Positions 18,412-26,089 of a DNA stretch of 64,000 nucleotides are shown piece by piece. Positions within the stretch are counted from its first letter, which is position 1, and each line of letters begins with the position of its first letter. Under the pieces are notes generated by a model that was not told where the DNA came from, ran no database searches, and worked only from the letters and a program-made list of their open reading frames with translations. The stretch spans positions 992,001 through 1,056,000 of the forward strand of contig NZ_JAHVIT010000001.1 in NCBI RefSeq assembly GCF_019801605.1, in the 5' to 3' direction. Position numbers and translations under genes: made by a program. The stretch is from Maritimibacter alkaliphilus. Its GTDB lineage: Bacteria > Pseudomonadota > Alphaproteobacteria > Rhodobacterales > Rhodobacteraceae.

Positions 18412-18996
18412 ATGCGCAGAATACTGCTGGCAGACGACCACAACCTGGTCCGCGAGACCTTGGCAGCCTACCTGCGCGAGGCTGGCGGCTTCGACGTGGA
18501 GGACGTCGAGACCCTCGAGGAGGCCTGCGCGCGGATCGCGGATGAGGGGCCTTACGACCTGATTCTGCTGGATTTCCGGATGCCCGGGCTGAACGGGCTG
18601 GAGGCGCTTCGTCAGGCGGTGGCGCTGGACCGGGGACCGGTCGGGCTGATCTCGGGCTCTGCGCCCCTGGGCCTGCCGGAACAGGCGCTGGAGGCCGGGG
18701 CGATCGGCTTCCTGCCTAAGACGCTCTCGCCGGACGAAACCATCGCCGCGGTGCGCCAGATGCTCGACGGCATCCCGTTCCTTGAACAGAAGAGCGACAC
18801 GCCGGGTCCGCTGACGCCCCGGGAACTCGACGTGGTACGGGCGATCGCGGCAGGCGATTCCAACAAGGAGATCGCGCGCAGCCTCGGGGTGCAGGAAGTG
18901 ACGGTCAAGCTGCACGTCAAGACGCTGAGCCGCAAGCTCAACGCCAGAAACCGGACACACGCAGCCATGCTGGCGCGGGATCTGCGGCTGATCTGA
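18412..18996 (+). CDS. NarL/FixJ-family response regulator
   Basis: A 194-residue cytoplasmic DNA-binding regulator. The receiver domain has the acidic pair ADDH, phospho-acceptor Asp54 (LILLDFRMPG) and Lys in FLPKT; the C-terminal LuxR-type helix-turn-helix is TPRELDVVRAIAAGDSNKEIARSLGVQEVTVKLHVKTLSRKL. It is divergent from the Mo-fold protein and kinase genes, so it is the natural acceptor for the kinase HPt. The ATG at 18412 follows AGGATTGG; an in-frame ATG at 18367 would add residues unlike the family. The 231-bp divergent region probably holds promoters for both directions. Confidence 0.88.
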   Translation: MRRILLADDHNLVRETLAAYLREAGGFDVEDVETLEEACARIADEGPYDLILLDFRMPGLNGLEALRQAVALDRGPVGLISGSAPLGLPEQALEAGAIGFLPKTLSPDETIAAVRQMLDGIPFLEQKSDTPGPLTPRELDVVRAIAAGDSNKEIARSLGVQEVTVKLHVKTLSRKLNARNRTHAAMLARDLRLI

Positions 18997-19237
18997 ACCA
19001 GCGCGGGTTGGCGCCTGAACGAGATGCTTTGCGTGAGGATGGTATTTTAACCGTCTGATATAGATATCATTTTTCGGATTTTGCCTGTCAGGGTGCCCGA
19101 CGGGCATGGCACCTCGCTGCCCTTGATGCCCGAACCGCTCGACTGGTTGGCAGCGCTTAAACCTATCTTCATTCCTGCCGGGTCTTATCCCTCTGCGTGG
19201 CGGTACCTGCGCCGCGTCCGCAGAAAGAGGGTATGGA

Positions 19238-22087
19238 ATGCGTCTCCATCACGTCCGCCTTGCACTGCTTCTACCGGCAGCCCTGGTGACCGTCAGCGCG
19301 CTGCTGCTTGGTGCGATGGCGGTGCTCAGTTCCCAAACGGCGCGCGAGTCCCTTCTGGCGAAGGAACTCGCGGCGATGGAGCTTGAGACACAGGCCCGGG
19401 CCGACCGTCTGTCGCTCTGGTTCGAACAGTTCGAAAGCGAGCTTGCATTCTTCGCTGACAGTCCCGGCGTCGCCGATGCAGCCCGGGCGTTTCAAGGTGT
19501 GCGGCCCGGCGCTGTTGCGATCGAGGGCGGTGCCCCGGCCTCGCTGACCCGGGTCATGGAACGCTACGATCCCTTCCTGCAAAGGCTGCGCGAGGCGCAT
19601 GATCTGGACGAATTGCTGCTCGTCGCGCCCACGGGCGATGTCCTCTACAGCACGTCCGGGGACGCGGTCCCGGAGGCGGCCGTCAGTGCGGCCCTGCGCC
19701 GCGCTCTCGCAGAGGGGGCCGCACAATCCGGCGCGCGCCCGCAGATGGAAACCCTCTCGGCCGAGGCCGGGCCCGCCATCCTCGGTTTCGCCCCGGTGCA
19801 AAACCCCTTTGGTGCCCCGCAGGGCATCCTGGTGTTTCGCGTCGATGGCAGCAGCCTGCGAAAGCACCTGCCGCAGTCCGGGCGCAGCGCGGTGCTCCTC
19901 ATCGGGCCCGATGGGACATCCGTCGGGGCACCGCCTGTGACAGCGGGTGCCCAGATCGGATCGGTGATTGGGGCGGAGACTGGAGCGCCCTCCGGGTCAG
20001 GGGGCGTCCTCACACCGGATGGCGAGGCGGTGGCCTGGGCTTCCGTGGCGCAGGCTCGGGGCTGGCGGGTCGCAAGCCGTCGGGAATTGTCGGAGATCCT
20101 CTCCACCGCGGGCGAGGTCCGGCAGCGGATGTTCCTCTACGGCGGTGGGGCCGTGGCGCTCTTCGCGCTCTTCGGAACGGTGCTGTCACGCTATCTCCTT
20201 CGCCCGCTCGGGCGGCAGCGCGCAGCGATGGAGGCGATCGCCAGTGGCGATGCGGCGCGGTCCGTTCCGGACACGCACCGTGGCGATGAACTCGGCGCCA
20301 TGGCGCGCGGCCTTGATGCCGTGCGCCAGGCGCAGGCGGCGGCCGCCAAGATCGCTGGGGAGAACCGATTCAAGGGCGCGGCGCTCGAGACCACGACGGC
20401 GGCCCTGATGATGACCGACGCCGATTTCAACGTCATCTATCTCAACGGGGCAATCCGAGAAATGATGGAGCGGTTGAGCGGTGATTTCTCACGGGTGGTG
20501 AAGGACTTCAGCCCCGAGTCTCTGATCGGGCGGAACATGGATGGCTTTCATGCCGATCCGGGGCGCATTCGCGGGCTGCTCGACGATCCGGCCAAGCTTC
20601 CGTTCCGCACTGATATCCCGATCGGGAACGCCCGGTTGCAGATCGACGTGAGCGCAGTGCGCGACGAGGACGGCACGCTCGTAGGCATGGTGATCGAATG
20701 GGTCGATGTGACTTCGGAGCGTCGCGACCAGGCCGTGCTCGCCGCGATTGAGAACAACCAAGTGAAGGCGGAGTTCGATCTCTCCGGTCGTCTTGTCGGC
20801 AGCAATGCGAATTTCCTCCAGTGCTGCGGCGTGGACGAGGAAACCCTGCGGCGCCTGTCCTTTGCCGACTGGATCGTGGACACCGGCAGCACCCCTGAGA
20901 TTGCCCCGCTGCGCGAGCGGCTCGGAAAGGGCGCGGCGGTTCATGGCCGGTTCTGCCTCACCCCGGGCGCGACGAGTTCTGTGAAGTTCGTCGAGGGAGG
21001 GTTCTCCCCGGTCCTCAACCGGAAGGGCGGCGCGGCTGGCTTCGTTCTGATCGGCAGCGACGTGACCGAGGCACAGCAACACCTCGCGGCCGGGGAAGCG
21101 GCGCGACAGAGGATGGAGGCCGATCAGCATGCGGTGGTGGAGTCCCTGCGCGTTGGGCTGCGCAACATGTCCGACGGTGATCTGAGTGTCCGGCTGATGA
21201 CCCCCTTCTCCGAGGAGTATGAAGGCCTGCGCCGTGATTTCAACGAGGCATTGCAGCGCCTCGGCGATGCCCTGCGGGATATCGCGCTCGAAACGATCTC
21301 GATGCAGCAGGAAACGGGCGAAATTTCCAAGGCCGCGGATGAGATGTCGCGCCGGACCGAACGGCAGGCCCTGACGCTGCAGTCCACCGCCGTCCGGCTC
21401 GACGAGGTCACCAAGCACGTGGCAGGCGCGGCCGAAGGGGCCACCCGTGCCGACCGTGTCGTTGCCGAGGCGCGCGATAGCGCCGAGCGCAGCGGGACCG
21501 TCGTCGACGAGGCAGAGGGCGCCATGGCGGCCATCGCCACCTCCTCGCGCGAGGTTGTGAAGGTCGTCGAGGTGATCGAGGATATTGCCTTCCAGACCAG
21601 CCTGTTGGCCCTCAATGCGGGCGTGGAGGCCGCGCGCGCGGGCGAAGCCGGTCGGGGCTTCGCCGTGGTCGCCACCGAGGTGCGGGCCCTGGCACAGCGC
21701 TGCTCCAATGCTGCGGCAGAGATCGGGACGCTGATATCGTCCTCCGGGCGTCACGTGGACCGCGGGGTTGCGTTGGTGGGCCAGACCGGGGAGGCGCTGA
21801 AGCGGATCGTCGGCTCGATCACCGAGATCGCGGACTATATCGGTGAAGTGGCGCGCGCGGGAGAGGAGCAGTCACTTGGGCTTGCGGAGGTGAACAGGGC
21901 CGTCACGCAGATCGATCAGGTCACGCAGGAAACGGCAGCCATGTTCGAGGAGACGAACTCCGCCGCACACGCCCTTGCCGATCGGGCCCAAGGGCTGGCC
22001 AGGACAGCCGAGCATTTCCGGCTCGACGGGACAGACGCCGGTGATGTGCCAGGCGCCAGGCCTAGCCGCCGCCGGGAGGCCTCCTGA
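19238..22087 (+). CDS. Methyl-accepting chemotaxis protein with two PAS domains
   Basis: A 949-residue chemoreceptor. TM1 is about 7-30, an extracytoplasmic sensor about 31-297, TM2 about 298-320, then HAMP, two PAS-like domains (about 378-495 and 500-610), a second HAMP-like region (about 630-685) and the signalling domain. The conserved hairpin tip is IAFQTSLLALNAGVEAARAG near residue 783. The C-terminus lacks a visible CheR-tethering pentapeptide. The gene is immediately followed by cheB and cheD, suggesting this receptor is their main substrate. The ligand is unknown; the periplasmic part resembles a Cache-type sensor only in general layout. Confidence 0.92.
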   Translation: MRLHHVRLALLLPAALVTVSALLLGAMAVLSSQTARESLLAKELAAMELETQARADRLSLWFEQFESELAFFADSPGVADAARAFQGVRPGAVAIEGGAPASLTRVMERYDPFLQRLREAHDLDELLLVAPTGDVLYSTSGDAVPEAAVSAALRRALAEGAAQSGARPQMETLSAEAGPAILGFAPVQNPFGAPQGILVFRVDGSSLRKHLPQSGRSAVLLIGPDGTSVGAPPVTAGAQIGSVIGAETGAPSGSGGVLTPDGEAVAWASVAQARGWRVASRRELSEILSTAGEVRQRMFLYGGGAVALFALFGTVLSRYLLRPLGRQRAAMEAIASGDAARSVPDTHRGDELGAMARGLDAVRQAQAAAAKIAGENRFKGAALETTTAALMMTDADFNVIYLNGAIREMMERLSGDFSRVVKDFSPESLIGRNMDGFHADPGRIRGLLDDPAKLPFRTDIPIGNARLQIDVSAVRDEDGTLVGMVIEWVDVTSERRDQAVLAAIENNQVKAEFDLSGRLVGSNANFLQCCGVDEETLRRLSFADWIVDTGSTPEIAPLRERLGKGAAVHGRFCLTPGATSSVKFVEGGFSPVLNRKGGAAGFVLIGSDVTEAQQHLAAGEAARQRMEADQHAVVESLRVGLRNMSDGDLSVRLMTPFSEEYEGLRRDFNEALQRLGDALRDIALETISMQQETGEISKAADEMSRRTERQALTLQSTAVRLDEVTKHVAGAAEGATRADRVVAEARDSAERSGTVVDEAEGAMAAIATSSREVVKVVEVIEDIAFQTSLLALNAGVEAARAGEAGRGFAVVATEVRALAQRCSNAAAEIGTLISSSGRHVDRGVALVGQTGEALKRIVGSITEIADYIGEVARAGEEQSLGLAEVNRAVTQIDQVTQETAAMFEETNSAAHALADRAQGLARTAEHFRLDGTDAGDVPGARPSRRREAS

Positions 22088-23158
22088 GTGACGGGCGAGG
22101 CGCCTCTCGGCTGGAAGGATCGCCCCGTGCGCGTGCTCGTGGTAGATGACTCCGTGGCCATCCAATCGGTCATGCGGCACGTCCTGTCGCGCGATCCGCG
22201 CCTCGAGGTCGTAGCCACCGCCCGGGATGCCTTCGAAGCGCGCGCGTTGATCAAGCGCTACAACCCCGATGTCCTGACGCTCGACATCGAGATGCCGGGG
22301 ATGAACGGCCTCGACTTCCTGGAACGGCTGATGCGTCTGCGTCCGATGCCCGTGGTGATGCTCTCCGGCTATACGCAAGCCGGCAGTGATGCTGCGATTC
22401 AGGCGCTCGCGCTTGGCGCAATGGATTGCGTGCCGAAGCCCTCCGCGGGACTGACTGAGCCAGTGCTCCGTGACATGGCGGATCGGATCGTGGCTGCCTC
22501 TCAGGGGCGGGTCCTCCCGCAGGAGACCGGGCCGCGCCGTCCTGCACCGCCCCTGCACCGCACATGGAGCGGGCGCATCGTTCTGATCGGCGCCTCCACC
22601 GGCGGCGTTGCTGCTGTCGAAACGGTCCTCGCGGGTATGCCGGTAGATTGTCCTCCGATTGTGGTTTCGCAACACATGCCCCCGGCTTTCCTCAAGAGTT
22701 TCGTCGACCGGCTCGAAGCGCGGTTTCCCCAATCGGTCGCACTTGCCCTGGACGGTGTCGAACTCCTCCCGGGGCGGGTACTGTTCTCCCCGGGCGGCGA
22801 TGCCCATACGGGCGTGGACCGCCGCGGCAGTGGTCTGATCTGCAGACGCATAGAGGGTCCGCGGCGCAATGGGCATTACCCCTCCGTCGACGTCCTTTTC
22901 GAGGCGGCTCTACCCTTTGCCGACCGAGTCAGTGCGGTCCTTCTCACGGGCCTTGGTCAGGACGGTGCGCATGGGATGAAGCAATTGCGCGACCGCGGGG
23001 CATTTTGCATCGGGCAGGACGAAGCCAGTTCGGTCGTCTATGGCATGCCCCGGGCGGCAGCCGATCTGGGCGCCATCGATGTGCAACTTCCCCTGGAGAC
23101 GATCGCGGATGAGCTGTGCCGTCGCCGACCGGTTCCAAGCAAAGGGAGCCTGACGTGA
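22088..23158 (+). CDS. cheB: Chemotaxis response regulator protein-glutamate methylesterase
   Basis: A 356-residue enzyme that removes methyl groups from, and deamidates, receptor glutamates during adaptation. The receiver domain has Asp66 (VLTLDIEMPGMNG). The methylesterase domain has Ser170 (IGASTGGV), His196 (VSQHMPPAF) and Asp292 (TGLGQDGAHGM) in the family order. The start is GTG directly after the receptor stop codon, and the end overlaps cheD by 4 bp (GTGA), so the three genes form one translationally coupled operon. Confidence 0.95.
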   Translation: MTGEAPLGWKDRPVRVLVVDDSVAIQSVMRHVLSRDPRLEVVATARDAFEARALIKRYNPDVLTLDIEMPGMNGLDFLERLMRLRPMPVVMLSGYTQAGSDAAIQALALGAMDCVPKPSAGLTEPVLRDMADRIVAASQGRVLPQETGPRRPAPPLHRTWSGRIVLIGASTGGVAAVETVLAGMPVDCPPIVVSQHMPPAFLKSFVDRLEARFPQSVALALDGVELLPGRVLFSPGGDAHTGVDRRGSGLICRRIEGPRRNGHYPSVDVLFEAALPFADRVSAVLLTGLGQDGAHGMKQLRDRGAFCIGQDEASSVVYGMPRAAADLGAIDVQLPLETIADELCRRRPVPSKGSLT

Positions 23159-23685
23159 GACGCGCGCGAGAGACCGGCATGAATACGACGATCACTCAGG
23201 ACGAATTCGCAGCCTCGGACCGGGAGGGCGCGACGATCTCGACAATCCTGGGATCCTGCGTCGCGACCTGTCTCTGGGATCCGGTGGCGAAGGTGGGGGG
23301 GATGAACCATATCCTCGTGGCCCATACGGGAACTGGGGCGACCCGGAGCGATCTGGCCGGGATCAACGCGATGGAGCTGGTGATCAACGCGATGATCCGC
23401 CTTGGCGCCAGCCGCGGGAACCTCCGGGCGAAGGTGTTCGGCGGGGCAAAGATGATCTCAGGGCTTTCGGATATCGGGCTTGGCAATGGGCGTTTTGCCC
23501 TGGATTTCCTCGAGCGCGAGGGTATTCCCTGTCTGGGCCATAGCCTGGGTGGAACGGCGGCACGGCAAATTCGGTTTTATCCGGCCGAGGGTCGGGTCTT
23601 GATGAGATTGGTCTCCGCAGCGCCCGAGGTGCTTAGGCCTACGCCCCGAGCAGAGCCGAGGGGCAATGATGTCGAACTTTTCTGA
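23155..23685 (+). CDS. cheD: Chemoreceptor glutamine deamidase
   Basis: A 176-residue deamidase that converts receptor glutamines to glutamates and in some bacteria works with CheC. The active-site motif ILGSCVATCLWDP holds Cys35 and GGMNHILVAH holds His52; the third residue of the triad maps to Ser29/Thr30. The GTG at 23155 (AAAGGGAG upstream) overlaps the cheB stop. No cheC is seen in this window. The last 20 residues are variable and run up to a lower-GC convergent gap. Confidence 0.93.
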   Translation: MRRARETGMNTTITQDEFAASDREGATISTILGSCVATCLWDPVAKVGGMNHILVAHTGTGATRSDLAGINAMELVINAMIRLGASRGNLRAKVFGGAKMISGLSDIGLGNGRFALDFLEREGIPCLGHSLGGTAARQIRFYPAEGRVLMRLVSAAPEVLRPTPRAEPRGNDVELF

Positions 23686-23949
23686 GCCCGTCGCCGCCCG
23701 GACCTGTTTGCGGCAGGCCCCGCAGATTGCACCAAACCCGTCGTGAAACTCCGAGAATGGCACGGTTTTCACGGTGTAGCTGGTCAAATAACCAGACTGA
23801 TAGAACTTGAAAGTATTGACCTTGCCAAGGCCAATGGGGTTCAGAGCCTCCCATCCGGCGTGCTCCCACACCTAGAAACCCTATCTTTGAACTTACGAAC
23901 TGGCGAAGGGACACTGCTTTGGCATTCTCTCGCGTAAGATATGCGGCGA
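23686..23949. other. Lower-GC convergent gap between cheD and the minus-strand chemotaxis operon
   Basis: About 264 bp with visibly lower GC than the flanks. Open frames exist on both strands (for example plus 23743-23937), but none has a ribosome site or a recognisable family. No clear intrinsic terminator is seen. The composition suggests inserted or decayed sequence; I could not match it to a known element. Confidence 0.4.
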
Positions 23950-24348
23950 TCAAAGCCAGACTTCTGGTTCGTCTCCGCACTCAGGGTGTTGGGCGACACG
24001 AGGGGAGAAAAAGCTATCCACACTCGCGTGCATGATGACAGCCGCGCGCAATCTCTCCTCGTGGGGGACGTATCCGGGCTGCCAAGCCAAGCCCGGGGCT
24101 ACGTTCGCGAGGATGATTTCGATGTCTTTCAGGGATTGTCTCATGAAATCCAGACGCTGGAGGCTTCGCAGGCCTTCGGGTGTGAGCGGTTCCGCCTGAC
24201 AGAGTTCCTGCGCGAGGGTGGCTTCGAGCATGGTCGCGACGTCGTGTAGAACAGAGACTTGGTCGCAGATGACCCGCGCGAAGGATTCCGCAGTTGGCGC
24301 CTCGTCTGGCGCGGGTTCGTCGCCCGCACGTGCCGTCTGTGACATCAC
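23950..24348 (-). CDS. Hypothetical helical protein, last gene of the cheA operon
   Basis: A 132-residue protein of unknown function. It is predicted to be largely alpha-helical and acidic in its first two thirds (ESFARVICDQVSVLHDVATMLEATLAQ, then LRSLQRLDFMRQSLKDIEIIL). No transmembrane segment or signal peptide is seen. Its start overlaps the upstream cheY stop (ATGA), so it is co-translated with chemotaxis proteins. A small helical protein in this position could be a CheY partner such as a phosphatase or adaptor, but no CheZ or CheX/CheC signature is visible. Function unassigned. Confidence 0.7.
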   Translation of the reverse strand: MMSQTARAGDEPAPDEAPTAESFARVICDQVSVLHDVATMLEATLAQELCQAEPLTPEGLRSLQRLDFMRQSLKDIEIILANVAPGLAWQPGYVPHEERLRAAVIMHASVDSFFSPRVAQHPECGDEPEVWL

Positions 24349-24731
24349 AGGCGCCCCACAACCGCCTCAATGCAGCTGCGCAGGTCGTTGGGGTCAAAGG
24401 GTTTCTTCAGGAAGTTGTTCATGCCGAGTTTGCGACCTTGATCAATGATGTCTTTGTCCGCCTTGCCGGTGATCAGGATGAACCCGACGCCTTTGGTCTT
24501 CGGGCCGGCGCGCAGCTGTTGGAGGAGCTGCAGGCCATCCATCTGCGGCATGTTGAAATCCGAAATCACCAGGTGAACCGGGGCGGTCGCGAGCGCCTTC
24601 AGGGCGGAGGGCCCATCACTGGCGCTTGCCACATTCCGAATACCGAAGGCATCCAGTGCCTGTGTGATAACGCCGCGGCTCGTCGACATGTCGTCGACCA
24701 CCATGACCCGTAATTGATCACGCAATGCCAT
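24345..24731 (-). CDS. cheY: CheY-type response regulator
   Basis: A single-domain receiver of 128 residues. The acidic pocket is VVDD, phospho-acceptor Asp58 (VISDFNMPQMDG), Thr in ITGKA and the conserved Lys in FLKKPF. It lies between cheR and a hypothetical gene and is one of two stand-alone CheY proteins in this cluster. One may bind the flagellar motor and the other serve as a phosphate sink, as known for several alphaproteobacteria; which is which cannot be told here. Confidence 0.92.
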   Translation of the reverse strand: MALRDQLRVMVVDDMSTSRGVITQALDAFGIRNVASASDGPSALKALATAPVHLVISDFNMPQMDGLQLLQQLRAGPKTKGVGFILITGKADKDIIDQGRKLGMNNFLKKPFDPNDLRSCIEAVVGRL

Positions 24732-24743
24732 GTTGAAAGTCCT

Positions 24744-25634
24744 TCATCTTGCGACGGCCGTGGTTGGGCGATAGGCGGTCATGCCGATCGAGGTGAAGAG
24801 CGCATGGGCATTTTCAGACACACGCTCCGAATGGCCTAGGAACAACCAGCCGTCTGGCTGAAGCGCCGCGTGGAACCGGGGCCAGAGACCTGCCTGCGTT
24901 GCGGTATCGAAATAGATCACCACATTGCGGCAGAAGATGACATCGAATGGTCGGCGCATGGGCCATTGTCCCAGCAGGTTCAGTTGGCGCAGCGATACGA
25001 GTTGGCACACCGGACGTGCCACCCTGACCGTGTCGGGCGTGGGGCCGGTCAGAAGGTACCTTTGGCGCAGCGGCTCTGGCAGTCCTGAGATTTGTTGAAC
25101 GCTGTAGACGGCCTCCTCTGCACGGGCGAGGATTGCTTCGTCGATGTCGCTGGCCAGGATCCGGATATCATAGCGGGCAATGTCAGGCGCGGCTTCAAGC
25201 AGGCACATTGCGATCGAGTAGGGCTCCTGCCCGCTGGAACAGCCGGCGGACCATATGCGAATACGCTCACCGCGGCGCGCCCGGGCGAGCAGCCCGGGCA
25301 GGACCTGATTGCGGAGAATCTCGAAATGATGTCCTTCGCGGAAGAAGTGGGAGACATTCGTGGTGAGCGCGGAAATCATGCTCTTGCGTTCGGCCTCGCC
25401 CTCCCGCGAGGAGACGAAGGAGACGTAACTGTCGAAATCCTCGATCCCGATGGCGAGCAGTCGCTTGCGGAGCCGGGATTGGACCATCGTCATCTTGCCG
25501 ACCGGCAGGATGAGGCCGGCCTCTGATTTGGCCAGCCCGGAGATGGCGGTAAAAGCGGCATCGCTCATCGACGCGCCAACCTGGGCGCGGGAGGACTGGA
25601 CCGCGGAAGCGAGAGGGGGATGCGTGCCGGTCAT
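24744..25634 (-). CDS. cheR: Chemotaxis protein methyltransferase
   Basis: A SAM-dependent methyltransferase of 296 residues that methylates receptor glutamates. The N-terminal helical CheR domain is followed by the catalytic domain with IRIWSAGCSSGQEPYSIAM (SAM site), DIRILASDID and FDVIFCRNVVIYFD. The start overlaps cheW by 4 bp. It balances the CheB encoded in the convergent operon, so adaptation enzymes are split between the two transcripts. Confidence 0.95.
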   Translation of the reverse strand: MTGTHPPLASAVQSSRAQVGASMSDAAFTAISGLAKSEAGLILPVGKMTMVQSRLRKRLLAIGIEDFDSYVSFVSSREGEAERKSMISALTTNVSHFFREGHHFEILRNQVLPGLLARARRGERIRIWSAGCSSGQEPYSIAMCLLEAAPDIARYDIRILASDIDEAILARAEEAVYSVQQISGLPEPLRQRYLLTGPTPDTVRVARPVCQLVSLRQLNLLGQWPMRRPFDVIFCRNVVIYFDTATQAGLWPRFHAALQPDGWLFLGHSERVSENAHALFTSIGMTAYRPTTAVAR

Positions 25635-26086
25635 GCGACCTCATCCGTTGTGCGCGGGACGACAGCGCCGAGGTCGAGAACGCGGATCATGCGGTCGTCG
25701 ATCACCGTCAGCGCACGGACGACAGACATCTGCGGATCGGAGGCGATGTCCGGGGGAGGCTGCAGATCCTCTTCGGACATGGCGACGATATCCGAGACGG
25801 CGTCGACCAAAAGGCCGGTCAGCGTTCCGTTCATCTTCACCACGATTATGACATTGCGATCATTGGTTTCCTGCGAGGGCAAGTTGAGGCGCCGGGCAAG
25901 GTCCATGACCGGCAGGACGGTGCCCCGGAGGTTGATGACGCCGCGCATGTAATCGGGCGCATGGGGCATCGGCGTGGTGCGGGTCCAGCCTCGGATCTCG
26001 CGGACGGACATGATGTCGAGGGAATACTCCTGCTCGGCAACCCGGAAGGTGAGCAGTTCGAGCCCGCGGGGGGAAGCGTCGCTCAT
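25631..26086 (-). CDS. cheW: Chemotaxis coupling protein
   Basis: A 151-residue adaptor that links receptors to the CheA kinase. The CheW fold is recognisable from ELLTFRVAEQEYSLDIMSVREI, the loop PDYMRGVINLRGTVLPVMDLARRL, and IVVKMNGTLTGLLVDAVSDIV. Located between cheA and cheR with a 3-bp gap and 4-bp overlap respectively. Length is typical. Confidence 0.95.
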   Translation of the reverse strand: MSDASPRGLELLTFRVAEQEYSLDIMSVREIRGWTRTTPMPHAPDYMRGVINLRGTVLPVMDLARRLNLPSQETNDRNVIIVVKMNGTLTGLLVDAVSDIVAMSEEDLQPPPDIASDPQMSVVRALTVIDDRMIRVLDLGAVVPRTTDEVA

Positions 26087-26089
26087 GGG

